Shown: in pieces, positions 49,596 to 58,895 of the stretch
Position numbering within the stretch: the first letter of the stretch is position 1
Layout: the number at the start of each line of letters is the position of its first letter
DNA from: Siphonodentalium dalli
Taxonomy: Eukaryota > Mollusca > Scaphopoda > Gadilida > Siphonodentaliidae
Direction: 5' to 3'
Length of the DNA stretch: 64,000 nt
NCBI GenBank assembly: GCA_032622095.1
Contig: CP136065.1
Coordinates: 21,564,134 to 21,628,133 of the forward strand
Position numbers and translations under genes: made by a program
The notes under the pieces: generated by a model
Databases searched by the model: none
Seen by the model: the letters and a program-made list of their open reading frames with translations, nothing else
Told to the model about the DNA's origin: nothing

Positions 49596-50447
49596 TTAGA
49601 ACTCCTCTCGTTTTCTGAAATGTAGCTTCACCAAAGACTTACCACCGATAAACTGAATTGATTTTCCTGTGTCGCCACTTATATTTACACTAATTTTGTC
49701 AAAGTATGACTTTGAAACTGGAACATAATGTAAATTTAAAAATTCATGTTTTACATGTAATCCGTCGATATCTCTTTTACTTCTGAAAGAAACAACTCGT
49801 AAAATTTGTACTTCAACATTTCCAACAAATGTGTAATCGGCAATATCAGAATAAACAAACATTAGATTATGACCAACATTCAAATCTACACCAAACGGAA
49901 ATCTATTATTTGAATAAAAATCTTCAGAAGCGTTTTCAGTTTTGTAACCCAACTTGTGCAAAAGACATTGTGGTAATTCAATTCCTAGTTTTGTGTTACT
50001 TAAACTCTTGCGAATAATTTTCACACGTTTTGTACCTTTTGAGTACCCGATGTGAAATCCGTATTCGTTTTGCATTGCTTCTCCAAGTGTTTTATCAATT
50101 ACATCTTGCATTGTATCAACTAAATCTGTCGCAGAGGTATACGAACCATTTTGTATCTGTATTTCAAGTGCATGAACGCCATCAGGTCTCTTAAATATCT
50201 TTTCTTCAAAACGATTTTGAAGAACAGACAGTAATATTGCATCAGTTGTAATCAAATTGAATTTACACGAATCCCCTGTAACATTGTATGTTTCTGAAGG
50301 TGTTATCAGTTCGGCTAATGCAACTTCCCATTTTTCTTTATCAATTTGAACTGGTTTTGGTAATTGTACAGTAAAACAACATTGAGTATTGTTTGGATAC
50401 ATTACCATCGAACTGTCGCTCGGAATTGTAATGTAGAAAGGATTCAT
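49596..50447 (-). CDS. mCP: penton-like minor capsid protein (283 aa)
   Basis: Recognised as the Polinton minor capsid (penton, single-jelly-roll) protein. Near residues 40-50 there is a KWEVALAELITPSE segment, then an IQNGSYTSATDLVDTM segment near 96, and LMFVYSDIADYTFVGN near 198. The final ~40 residues are beta-rich. Penton proteins occupy capsid vertices. The start codon overlaps the stop of the upstream two-TM gene by an ATGA-type overlap. The frame is intact. Confidence 0.85.
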   Translation of the reverse strand: MNPFYITIPSDSSMVMYPNNTQCCFTVQLPKPVQIDKEKWEVALAELITPSETYNVTGDSCKFNLITTDAILLSVLQNRFEEKIFKRPDGVHALEIQIQNGSYTSATDLVDTMQDVIDKTLGEAMQNEYGFHIGYSKGTKRVKIIRKSLSNTKLGIELPQCLLHKLGYKTENASEDFYSNNRFPFGVDLNVGHNLMFVYSDIADYTFVGNVEVQILRVVSFRSKRDIDGLHVKHEFLNLHYVPVSKSYFDKISVNISGDTGKSIQFIGGKSLVKLHFRKREEF

Positions 50448-50707
50448 ACTTTCAAAATTTCTGCCGACTGATTTTTCAAATATTTCAAACGCGGTGTTGG
50501 TAAAATGTACCCCAAAGAACTACTGAGTAAAATTAACCACAGTTCGTTATTTTCACTTTGTAAACTTAAATGAACAATTGCTGTAGCGATTATACCAACA
50601 ATTATAATAATTTGTGTAAAATATGTTACTTGATTTTTTGCAATTTTTTCTCCACAGATTTGAAATTGTGATGGAGCATCGAGACCAACTGAACCATTTT
50701 GAGACAT
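50444..50707 (-). CDS. small two-TM Polinton protein (87 aa)
   Basis: A longer frame begins at 50842, but I choose the ATG at 50707. The upstream part is the shadow of the integrase chromodomain, and the protein proper starts MSQNGSVGLDAPSQ. It has a hydrophobic segment TQIIIIVGIIATAIV near residues 30-45 and a second, LWLILLSSSLGYILP, near 60-74. The C-terminus is short and basic. A small membrane protein with a similar LLSSxLGYLLP ending is common in animal Polintons; its role is unknown. Its stop overlaps the start of the penton gene. Confidence 0.65.
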   Translation of the reverse strand: MSQNGSVGLDAPSQFQICGEKIAKNQVTYFTQIIIIVGIIATAIVHLSLQSENNELWLILLSSSLGYILPTPRLKYLKNQSAEILKV

Positions 50708-50717
50708 GTTAAAAGTT

Positions 50718-51774
50718 TTATACCAAATTTGTGGCAGGTATCCAACTGTCAAATTTTTTAGGATAACCAGCCCAATGAACTTTAATTTCTCTAACTGATT
50801 TACCAGCAACTTTTCTTGAACGTTTACCAACAACTGATTCAATTTCGTAAACTTTATTATCTTTTATATGTTGAATTTCTTTACCATAAAATGATCCTGC
50901 GATGTTTTCACCATCTAAATCTACTAATTTTGAAAATTTCTTTTGTCCAATTTGGAAGATATCCTTTATCAAAAGTTCTCTTTGTTTTATTTATTCTAAC
51001 AAAATCTCCAACTTTCAACATCTTATCTTTTTTCGTTTTTAACTTTCCATAAAGATTTCTGGAAACTTCAATTTCATTTTCTCGAGTTACTAAAACTGGT
51101 GCCATCTTAATACTTCTATGAAAACTTTTGTTGTAAGAATTCACAAAATCGTGCAAAACATCAACGTATTTCAAAGTTTGATTATGTGTAAAATATTTCC
51201 ACATCTTTGTTTTCAATGTCCGTTGAAAACGTTCAACTATACTTGCTTTTGTCTCTGGATTCTCTGTTGTGAAAAAATGAATTTTCTTAGATTTCAAAAA
51301 TTGTAAAAATAATTTATTTTTGAATTCTGAACCTTTGTCAGATTGAAATGAAGCTGGTTTTCGTTTTGATGATTTTAGAATTTTCTGAAATGTTTTAACT
51401 AAAGTTTTACCAGTTTTATCTTTAATTTTTTCAACCCATGCAAATTTTGAGAACACATCAATAACACAAAGTAAATATCTGTAATTGTCATTGTGCTTTT
51501 GCAAAGTTTGCAAATCTGCCAGATCAGCTTGCCACTGAATATCAATTCCTGCAACAATAGTTTTACGTCTGCGAAATTTCCGAACAATTGGTTTGTGCAA
51601 AGTATATGTTTTTTGCCATTGTAACCATTTTTTAACATCTGAAAGTTTAATTTTGTTATTTGTTTCTTTTGCATTTTTAAAAAGTTGATTTGCTCCACTG
51701 AAACCACCAACTTCTTTTGGATTGTAGTAAATTTCAGTTAGAAGTTTGTCAAATTTTATGTAAGTGAGGACCAT
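50718..51774 (-). pseudogene. INT: RVE integrase, chromodomain out of frame
   Basis: The 288-aa core (51774-50908) carries the retroviral-type catalytic triad: D in WQADLADL, D in FQSDKGSEF, E in IVERFQRTLK. An N-terminal LHKP..RKFRRR region, typical of Polinton integrases, precedes it. After the KGYLPNWTKEIFKI segment the frame goes out. The C-terminal part lies in another frame (50972-50718): DLDGENIAGSFYG, then a chromodomain with YEIESVV, HWAGY and WIPATNL. Compared with intact relatives, several residues also seem missing at the junction, so a small deletion caused the frameshift. Unless a programmed shift occurs, this copy is probably integration-defective. Confidence 0.85.
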
Positions 51775-52463
51775 CCTTTCAAAATAGTTTTTCTGGTTTC
51801 TGGTGTTAAAATATCAACTGAACGTTTTCTTGACTTGCCACTGATAGGAGTTGCATGAGGTGTATGAAACTCATCACCAGTGTGACCTTTTAAATGTCTT
51901 TGCATCCACAGCCATCGATCCCTGTTACCTACATAATCTTGTGGTATATTAAGTTCCCCCAATCCACGTAGGAATGTTTCATAACCAACTGGGTTAAAAC
52001 CTTTTCGGTGACGAACAACATCGTTTATCAAATCAATTATATTTGATCCAGTAACTGTTTCTGTTCCATAAATTAATTGTCCACGATCATCCCATCTAAG
52101 TTTAGGATTAGTTGACAACAATGATAAAATTTGTTGTGCTTTACCACGAAATTTAGATGGCACACTTTCCAATATATGGTCACTCATTTTCCCAAAGTTT
52201 TCAGATAACTTTTGTTCAGGTAATCTGAATTTTGAATTTAAAGATTTTTGTGAAGTTTTCAATTTGTACAAATTTTCTCCAAATAACTGTGACTTTTCTG
52301 ATTCAGAAATATTTTTATCATAAACTGATTTCAATTCTTTGTAAGAATCTGAAACATTTGAAATTGCAGGATCAGGAGGTAATTGAGGTTTATTCATTTC
52401 TGACATTTCCCATTGTTTGAAATCTTCCAACATTCTGAATGGTACAATAACCATTTTCTTCAT
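51756..52463 (-). CDS. conserved Polinton protein of unknown function (235 aa)
   Basis: Starts MKKMVIVPFRMLEDF and has a helical N-terminal half. A conserved block with LRWDDRGQLIYGTETVTG and SNIIDLINDVVRHRKG follows at about residues 121-155, then a WLWMQRHLKGH segment and a basic tail. I recognise the K-M-V-(I/L)-V-P start and the W...G.L...G..I.GSNI.DL(I) block from other animal Polintons. No enzymatic motif is visible. It lies immediately before the integrase, whose first codons overlap its 3' end. A structural or morphogenetic role is possible. Confidence 0.7.
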   Translation of the reverse strand: MKKMVIVPFRMLEDFKQWEMSEMNKPQLPPDPAISNVSDSYKELKSVYDKNISESEKSQLFGENLYKLKTSQKSLNSKFRLPEQKLSENFGKMSDHILESVPSKFRGKAQQILSLLSTNPKLRWDDRGQLIYGTETVTGSNIIDLINDVVRHRKGFNPVGYETFLRGLGELNIPQDYVGNRDRWLWMQRHLKGHTGDEFHTPHATPISGKSRKRSVDILTPETRKTILKGWSSLT

Positions 52464-52483
52464 ATTTATTTGAGATTTAGTTT

Positions 52484-52852
52484 TTACAAAATATTTTTAA
52501 CAACTGCACCTAATGTTTTGCTAATCAATGGAGCAAGAAATAATAATGGTAAAAAGCCACCTTTTTGATTCAAAATTTTCTTCTTTTGTTGCAAAGGTTT
52601 GTTCTTGTCTGCAAGATATCTGATATGTTTACGCTTCGAATGTAACTTGCGGTTCTGAGCTTCATTCAGTTTTACATTACCTTTTAAAAGATTTTGACAA
52701 CATTCTGAAATGCAATCCATCACTTGTTTCGGAGCATCGTTGATCATTTTCTTTTTATATGCAGATGGAACTTTACTCATTGCAACAATCAACTCACCAT
52801 ATTTTTTTATCAGCGGTGCTTTCCGGCTCTTAGTTTTTGAAGGCATCTTCAC
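52484..52852 (-). CDS. small basic protein with KGGF motif and hydrophobic tail (122 aa)
   Basis: Lys-rich protein. Near residue 95 it has a QKGGFLPLLFLAPLISK segment, which leads into a hydrophobic or amphipathic C-terminus ending in KTLGAVVKNIL. A GG-hydrophobic site followed by a membrane-active helix is characteristic of adenain substrates in Polintons and adenoviruses. I infer that it is a precursor of a minor, possibly membrane-disrupting, virion protein. The neighbouring gene (53008-53490) has a similar GG element. Confidence 0.6.
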   Translation of the reverse strand: MKMPSKTKSRKAPLIKKYGELIVAMSKVPSAYKKKMINDAPKQVMDCISECCQNLLKGNVKLNEAQNRKLHSKRKHIRYLADKNKPLQQKKKILNQKGGFLPLLFLAPLISKTLGAVVKNIL

Positions 52853-52873
52853 AGTCTAAGTAGTTGTCTCAAA

Positions 52874-53017
52874 ATGAGCAGAAAAATTATATGTTTCATC
52901 TTTTATCTTTTCGGATTGAACCATTCTAAAGCTTCGAATGCAGATTTCGATGCATCAGACAACGGCATAAATTTTGAAAATTCAAGATCAATAACTGGTT
53001 TTTTTTGTCACGGTTGA
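52874..53017 (+). CDS. candidate small secreted protein (47 aa)
   Basis: In the 155-bp gap between two minus-strand genes, a plus-strand frame starts MSRKIICFIFYLFGL. It looks like a signal peptide and is followed by a short polar, acidic domain with a CHG end. It overlaps the last 10 nt of the minus-strand neighbour. It is too short for strong statistical support, and its orientation is opposite to the genes around it. It could be chance, but it fits the gap exactly. Confidence 0.3.
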   Translation: MSRKIICFIFYLFGLNHSKASNADFDASDNGINFENSRSITGFFCHG

Positions 53018-53490
53018 TGTTGAGGGTTCTGCTGAGAAGGTATAGGTGTAAATTTAGAATGTTGATTTTGTTGAGTTTGCATCGGTGTAAACTTTGAATG
53101 ATTTAGAGAAAGCTTTGTTTTACGTTTAGATTCTTTTTGATTACCTCTTTGTTGTGTTTGCTTCCGAGTAATCTTTGAACGTTTTGGAGAAACCTTTGAT
53201 TTACTTTTAGATTGTCTACCAGTTTGTTCAAATGAATTTTTCAAAAGACTTCTAATTAAAACTCCTCCAAGAAACCCACTACCACCTCGTTGTAAAATTA
53301 ATTTGCGTTTTGTTTCCATATCAGTTGATCGATCAGAGATTTTTTTAAGAACATTTTTATTTCTCTGAAAAAACTTTTTTGTCTGTGATGGTAATTTCCA
53401 ATCATTTTCAAGAAATAATTCAGCTGCAAAAGTGAAGAAATTTATAATTTGTGACAGTTCATCACGACTAAACATCTCGGTGGACGACAT
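53008..53490 (-). CDS. basic protein with RGG/GG motif and repeats (160 aa)
   Basis: A start at 53559 is open but would overlap the ATPase gene, so I prefer the ATG at 53490 (MSSTEMFSRDELSQ). The N-terminal part is helical. Near residue 68 comes LQRGGSGFLGGVLIRSLLKN, like the GG-hydrophobic sites cut by adenain-type proteases. The C-terminal half is very basic, with QTQQ and SKFTP repeats. It is likely a DNA-binding or minor virion component, by inference from composition and position next to the packaging ATPase. Confidence 0.6.
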   Translation of the reverse strand: MSSTEMFSRDELSQIINFFTFAAELFLENDWKLPSQTKKFFQRNKNVLKKISDRSTDMETKRKLILQRGGSGFLGGVLIRSLLKNSFEQTGRQSKSKSKVSPKRSKITRKQTQQRGNQKESKRKTKLSLNHSKFTPMQTQQNQHSKFTPIPSQQNPQHQP

Positions 53491-53524
53491 GGTTCTAAAA
53501 TGAAAAAAATAACAACAACTGAAT

Positions 53525-54175
53525 TTATACTTTTGAATATATGACAGGACCTCGGTCATTAGCTGTCAACCATTTATGGAAAATATCAGTTCTAATTCGC
53601 AAATAATTTTCTGTTCTAGGATGAAAATCTACTAAAATATATCCATGATTTATTGAAGTTGCATCTTCGTATGCTTGTTTCAAATGATTGGTTTGCATTT
53701 GATGAGCCAAAACTTTTATTTGATTTTTATCTCGAACGCTTTGAAATAAAACCATGTAGTGTGCATTCAAACTTATAGTTCTGCTACTTTTTGATTTTTG
53801 GAACATGTTTTGAGTAATGTAAATTATTGAAGCATTTCGATGATGACCTTTTCTAGTAAACCAAAGCATTATTTTGTCTTCATCTTGTTCCCCCATCATG
53901 TCATCGAAAACAACAAGATGAGGAAATGATTTATCTGATACAATTTCCTCATCATCGTCTGGAATACCATCGATAAACTTAACGTTATCAATTTCTTTTA
54001 TACGATTGTATGTGTCTTGCCATTCTTTGTAACACCAAACTATTTTCTTTGGTGGTGTTTGGAATAAATCGTGTTTAAATTCAATAACTTTTTTAACAAA
54101 TTCTGTTTTACCTGATCCACTAGGTCCGCTGATAAAGAAATTACACGGATGTTGGAAAAGTAAAGATTCTTCCAT
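53525..54175 (-). CDS. ATP: A32/FtsK-HerA-type genome packaging ATPase (216 aa)
   Basis: The Walker A motif is GPSGSGKT at residues 17-24 and Walker B is LVVFDD at 87-92. A sensor-like IIYITQN segment with a Gln lies near 116-122. This is the compact ATPase of Polintons, adintoviruses and related PRD1-type lineages, which pumps the linear genome into the preformed capsid. The frame is intact and the size is normal for the family. It lies between the 234-aa unknown and the basic GG-motif protein. Confidence 0.9.
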   Translation of the reverse strand: MEESLLFQHPCNFFISGPSGSGKTEFVKKVIEFKHDLFQTPPKKIVWCYKEWQDTYNRIKEIDNVKFIDGIPDDDEEIVSDKSFPHLVVFDDMMGEQDEDKIMLWFTRKGHHRNASIIYITQNMFQKSKSSRTISLNAHYMVLFQSVRDKNQIKVLAHQMQTNHLKQAYEDATSINHGYILVDFHPRTENYLRIRTDIFHKWLTANDRGPVIYSKV

Positions 54176-54208
54176 GTTGTCACTTTGATGTCTAATCAGA
54201 GAGTGAAC

Positions 54209-54913
54209 TTAACGACGTGTGAATTTAGTTCTTAAAGAGAAATCTCCAAAGCTGTAAACATTTCCATACATTTCAATAATCCAATTATCATAGTCTTCTA
54301 TTCTTCTGTACTTTGTTCTGTAAATAAAAAAATCATCCCCCAAAATGTTTTGAATTTTTGCATATGTTGACATTGTTTTTGTTAACAAATACCCATAGAT
54401 CCTAGGATCTGATTCAAAAGTTCCCCCAGCAAGAGGAAAATGATCTTCATACTTTGTATAATGAATATAGTCATGTTCATCAAAAGTTCCTAAATCTATA
54501 TCTAAATGGTGTTGATCACCACCAAATGTCCAAAAATCAGATATTTTTTCAATGAGAAAAAATGTTTTGAATTTAATAAATGATTCAATATATTTTTGAG
54601 AGAAATGAGAAGATATACTTGACTCAAGATAGGCCAATCTCTGTAAACATTCGCCGACATCACAGCATCGTAGTATTGCTTTCTTTTCTCTTTCAAACCA
54701 GACTTCTTGTAATTCCTTCTTTATCTCTGGAATAAGCGTTGACTGTGCCACCAAATATCCATAAATCTTCTCAGCAATTTCTGGAGGTACTACTCCTGCC
54801 AACATCTTGACATGAAATGACTCAACATCTCCATCCGTATGGGTATGTATGAATACCATTGACGAGTTTTCGTTTTGTGTACACCGATCTGAAAGTTTTG
54901 GTTTGACACTCAC
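54209..54913 (-). CDS. unknown Polinton-linked protein (234 aa)
   Basis: Intact frame between PolB and the ATPase. Its first ~92 nt overlap the end of PolB in another frame, so it is translated from a shared mRNA or from its own start, possibly further in. The N-terminal half is helical, with an EIAEKIYGYLV segment and two close cysteines (RCCDVGEC). The C-terminal half is rich in aromatic residues and in Asp/His (GGDQHHLDIDLGTFDEHDY). I recognise no domain. There is no signal peptide or membrane segment. The position suggests a Polinton accessory or replication-linked role. Confidence 0.6.
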   Translation of the reverse strand: MSVKPKLSDRCTQNENSSMVFIHTHTDGDVESFHVKMLAGVVPPEIAEKIYGYLVAQSTLIPEIKKELQEVWFEREKKAILRCCDVGECLQRLAYLESSISSHFSQKYIESFIKFKTFFLIEKISDFWTFGGDQHHLDIDLGTFDEHDYIHYTKYEDHFPLAGGTFESDPRIYGYLLTKTMSTYAKIQNILGDDFFIYRTKYRRIEDYDNWIIEMYGNVYSFGDFSLRTKFTRR

Positions 54914-57900
54914 TAATCAATTGATGGTTCTTTTGTCTTTTAATTCTGGAAGGATACTCAACAACAGTTTTGAAATTTTCACGATCATTAACACATTGTA
55001 CCATTGTTTCAAAATTAACTTTTTGACTTGTGCTGTAATCAAGAGTGATACCTTTTACCTTACATTTGGTGTATCTTCTCCCATCTTTGATGTATTCATA
55101 TCCGTAGTTCTTTGGCCCAAGTCCAACAAATTTGACAATCTTTGCATCTGGATGTTCGTCGCTCCATTTCCCCAATCTTCCTTCGATAGTTTTGATGTTC
55201 TTCTTTGATGGATCACTGACATACATACAGCTGTCTGTATCAAAATACAGCACTCTATCTCCAAGTTTTTCTAAAACTTTATACAATTGTAATCTTGCAT
55301 ACGCTGTAACAAAAGAAGCAACAACAACATTTGCTGAATGATGAGGTTCAATATTATCTAAGATGTCAACATAATTTACCAGAATGAATTTGTCACCATC
55401 AAGAAGTGTAACATTTTGAACAATTATATTGTTACTAGTAAGCAATTCAAAATAACGTGATGGTTTATCCACATACTCTGTTTTTGACATAAGATTTCTT
55501 TGTGCATTCTTACCCCATATACAATTAATCATAATTTTAGATATTTGACGTTTTCCTGGATTCTTCTCGATGTTCTCCAATTTTATACCCTCAGCTGCAT
55601 AATAATCCTGTACAAACTTTTGTTTCTGTTCTTCTGTCTCAACACCAAATGGATAACCACTACATTCCTGTTTGATCTTTAGATGTTTATCGATATAGGA
55701 TTTGTATATTTCATCTGTCCAATCTGTCCAATGCCAAATTTGGTACACATCAAGTATTTTGTAGCCAACATCCATTGCTTTGAATAATTCTGGCGTGGTC
55801 CACACTCCGGTTATAGCTCGATCTTCTTCTGAATGGTTACATGCCTCGTTCTCATTGATGGCACAAGTGTTGCACAGAGTAAAAACCATTTTCTTGTTAC
55901 AATGAATCGGTAGAACTGGAATATACAATTTCGATGGTGGTAAAATTGTACATTTAACAAGCCCCGCATAGTCTCTAATGTGTTCTTGATCGATCTGCTC
56001 TTGGCTCAAAATTTCTGGATGTCCAACAGGGTAGAATTTATATTTGTTGCAAAATGGATACAACGAACACACATCGATGAACTTGATTTCTTTTGTGGAA
56101 TCTTGATCAATTTCCTCGTACAATTTGATGGCATTTGTACGTCCACCAAACAATGCTTCTCTTGGCAAAATGGGGTCTCGATGTTTGTAGAAAGATTCCA
56201 TTTGTTGTTTGAATTTCACATCCGATTTCATTCTTTCGTCGATCTGATGCTCCCAAATTGATTCAACTCTGTAACCAAGACTTTCCAGTTCATCTTTCTT
56301 CTGTTGGGTTCTTGTATATAATTCTTCCATGGTGAGCATCGTATAGGGATTCTTGTATTGTCTGTTGTTGTAACATTTTGGACATCCATGAAACAGACAT
56401 CCATTCATCTCAAAAACTGTTCTTGTGGCTTCCTCATATCCATCGACGTAGTGTCCACCAATCTTGATTTCTCCTCCATTCAAAGCATGCTTGATTGTTA
56501 TCATACGTGACAATGATATATGTTGAAGCCAACGTATCGCTTTCATGGAATAGTTTTTAGCACATGGGTATCCACCATCTGGAATGATTCCAATTGTTTT
56601 CTCTGGCATTGAATTCTTCCTCCATGCCAAATTGCAAACTTGTGCCAATGTTATTGACTCAATGAACGGGTCAATCTGTTCTGTTTCCAATATGTATTTC
56701 CTGAATTTTCCACATCCACGGCGAAGAATATCCACGTCTGATTTGCAGTACTTCTCTATCTCTTCTTGGAAGTTGAATATCGCATAATTTTCTATTTTCT
56801 CATTGTACCATTCAAAGAATTTCTCTCGATTTTCCACGCTCATCATATCTGGTTTGTAGTAATCACAAGCCAAGTAAGGTCCAATGTAATTTTGAAACTT
56901 TGGTGAATTCGCCCAATGTGGAAAGTGTCCTTTTGCCATCTCATTCAGCTGAAAAGTTTGTGGAAATTTTGAAAGCGGCATCATCAGAAAACTCAGAGAA
57001 TCAATAACTTTCACGCTGTTGCATTTTAAACTGAGAATTTTGTTTCCATTCATGATCAGTTCTGGTTTATGAATTCCACTTTGTATGAGTGCTTGAAGTA
57101 GAAACTGTGCATCGTATCCCTGAGCATTATGTGCTATTGCAACACATCCTTTGTGATCTTGATGGAATAACCAGTTTGTGAAGTCTGTTAAAACGTTGTC
57201 ACCCTTGAATACAAATTCTCTGGAATCCGGTCCGCATGTTTCACATTTTTCTTCGATTGGTTTGCACATGCAATCTCCACAAGCGGTATGTGCAACACAG
57301 AAGTTTGGAATATGAACACCTGTGTCTTGTCTGCATTCAAAGTCAAAGAATACATATGGAATCTTTGCAGGTTTCTTTTCCGGTGATTCATATTTTGGAA
57401 TGTAGCACCTGTGATCTGCTTCAACGATTTCTTTGCAATGTTTGCATTTCTTCAACCCCGCACATATATGTCTGTTTGATTTATTGATGAGAAATTCTTC
57501 ATCACAAATGTTGCATAGTTGAACCAAATCACATATTTTTCTTTTCTGTTTTCCTTCCGTCTTCAAATGGTTGTCGAAACAAGATTTACTTCTGAATGAT
57601 CGTCGACACGTTCTACACTTCACCAAATTTGTGAAATTACACTGTGTCAATGACCAGCATGCACAAACAAATCTGCATCGATGATCGCCACGACTTTTGA
57701 ATCCAATGTCACAGAATTCGCAGTAGTAGCTGGTGCCTAGAAATCCTTTGATTGATGTTATGGTGTCGAAGTGATTGTTGTTGTAGTAGATGTGTACACA
57801 TTTGCTCTCCGAACACATTTCTGCAGGTTCAAATAGAAATCCAGCGCCAGCAAATTCATTGTGAATTTTCACAACATATTCTGGATACAATATTTCTTGA

Positions 57901-58895
57901 ATCTTGTGGAACTCATTGATACTGCAAACTGTATCGTGTGGAATACCAGCACGGTTGAGTAGATTTTTTGCTGCATCTGTTTGTGCTGTGTATATTGATT
58001 GTCTTATTCTTTTCCATTTCTTTGACCAGCACGCAGATCCATCACTATCTGCCTTACACATTCCGACGACAATAGATCTTGCCATACACATAACATCATC
58101 AGCATTTTCAATCCGGACAATACTTCTTTTCACTTTTGTAAGCTTGTTCTTGTCTGCAAATGGTCCATAATGTAGTGAGTGTCGTGTACCACCTTCCGGA
58201 ATATCTGTAACGAAGATTTCGAAATTGAGTGCACCGTCATGAATTGTAAAGTCTGCATTTGATTGAACCACATTTTGAATATTATCCATGAGTGTCTCAC
58301 CATTCAATTCACTGGCTTTTGTGAATGGAATGAAAATGTTCATATCAAGTCCTGGATGATTTATCGTAACTCTGATTCTTGTCTTCTCATTTGCTGAACA
58401 TTTCTGTTTCAATTCTTCTGTCAACTTCTCAAATATCTCTGGAATGTTTTCGATTGGATCTGTAAATTTCTCGAATTTCACACCAAATTGTCGTGATGCT
58501 GATTTAAATTTTCTGGAAAATTTCTCCGAGTTCAGCTCCAATTTGAAATATTTTGTTGGATTGAACACAACACGCTCTCTAGCCAGACTTCTCTTTCTCT
58601 TCCCACCAATTTCTCTATTCTGTCTTCGACCGCGTCCAATCTGACCATCACTAGAACTTTCTTCACTTTCGCCTCCATCAGTTTCCATATCGCTCTCTTC
58701 ACTTTCTGCCTCATCAGTTTCCATATCGCTCTCTTCACTTTCTGCCTCATCAGTTTCCATATCGCTCTCTTCACTTTCTGCCTCATCAGTTTCCATTTCG
58801 CTCTCTTCAATAACTGCAGGCCTTGGTCTTTTTCTAACAATATCTTCTTCGCTGGCGGAGTCGTCTGAAACAGGTCTTTTGATTCTCTTAAACAT
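54822..58895 (-). CDS. POLB: protein-primed family B DNA polymerase (1357 aa)
   Basis: Replicates the linear element. The exonuclease motifs are DFE at D518, HNAQGYD (N590, D594) and YCKSDVDIL. Polymerase motif A is DVCSLYP (D941), motif B has KIMINCIWGK (K1120) and motif C is YFDTDS (D1219, D1221); a KGITLDY-type segment follows. A TPR-type insertion with several cysteines lies between motifs A and B. Residues ~390-510 hold several Cys/His clusters of zinc-finger type. The first ~32 residues are shared with the divergent zinc-knuckle gene. They are followed by an acidic 13-residue tandem repeat (ESEESDMETDEA-type, three to four copies), absent from most relatives. The long N-terminal region, common in Polintons, may contain the terminal-protein role. 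The frame is intact. Confidence 0.95.
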   Translation of the reverse strand: MFKRIKRPVSDDSASEEDIVRKRPRPAVIEESEMETDEAESEESDMETDEAESEESDMETDEAESEESDMETDGGESEESSSDGQIGRGRRQNREIGGKRKRSLARERVVFNPTKYFKLELNSEKFSRKFKSASRQFGVKFEKFTDPIENIPEIFEKLTEELKQKCSANEKTRIRVTINHPGLDMNIFIPFTKASELNGETLMDNIQNVVQSNADFTIHDGALNFEIFVTDIPEGGTRHSLHYGPFADKNKLTKVKRSIVRIENADDVMCMARSIVVGMCKADSDGSACWSKKWKRIRQSIYTAQTDAAKNLLNRAGIPHDTVCSINEFHKIQEILYPEYVVKIHNEFAGAGFLFEPAEMCSESKCVHIYYNNNHFDTITSIKGFLGTSYYCEFCDIGFKSRGDHRCRFVCACWSLTQCNFTNLVKCRTCRRSFRSKSCFDNHLKTEGKQKRKICDLVQLCNICDEEFLINKSNRHICAGLKKCKHCKEIVEADHRCYIPKYESPEKKPAKIPYVFFDFECRQDTGVHIPNFCVAHTACGDCMCKPIEEKCETCGPDSREFVFKGDNVLTDFTNWLFHQDHKGCVAIAHNAQGYDAQFLLQALIQSGIHKPELIMNGNKILSLKCNSVKVIDSLSFLMMPLSKFPQTFQLNEMAKGHFPHWANSPKFQNYIGPYLACDYYKPDMMSVENREKFFEWYNEKIENYAIFNFQEEIEKYCKSDVDILRRGCGKFRKYILETEQIDPFIESITLAQVCNLAWRKNSMPEKTIGIIPDGGYPCAKNYSMKAIRWLQHISLSRMITIKHALNGGEIKIGGHYVDGYEEATRTVFEMNGCLFHGCPKCYNNRQYKNPYTMLTMEELYTRTQQKKDELESLGYRVESIWEHQIDERMKSDVKFKQQMESFYKHRDPILPREALFGGRTNAIKLYEEIDQDSTKEIKFIDVCSLYPFCNKYKFYPVGHPEILSQEQIDQEHIRDYAGLVKCTILPPSKLYIPVLPIHCNKKMVFTLCNTCAINENEACNHSEEDRAITGVWTTPELFKAMDVGYKILDVYQIWHWTDWTDEIYKSYIDKHLKIKQECSGYPFGVETEEQKQKFVQDYYAAEGIKLENIEKNPGKRQISKIMINCIWGKNAQRNLMSKTEYVDKPSRYFELLTSNNIIVQNVTLLDGDKFILVNYVDILDNIEPHHSANVVVASFVTAYARLQLYKVLEKLGDRVLYFDTDSCMYVSDPSKKNIKTIEGRLGKWSDEHPDAKIVKFVGLGPKNYGYEYIKDGRRYTKCKVKGITLDYSTSQKVNFETMVQCVNDRENFKTVVEYPSRIKRQKNHQLISECQTKTFRSVYTKRKLVNGIHTYPYGWRC
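58680..58800 (-). repeat. 39-bp tandem repeat inside PolB
   Basis: Three near-identical 39-bp units encode the acidic repeat of the PolB N-terminus. The inverted duplication described next stops exactly where this repeat begins. Confidence 0.85.
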
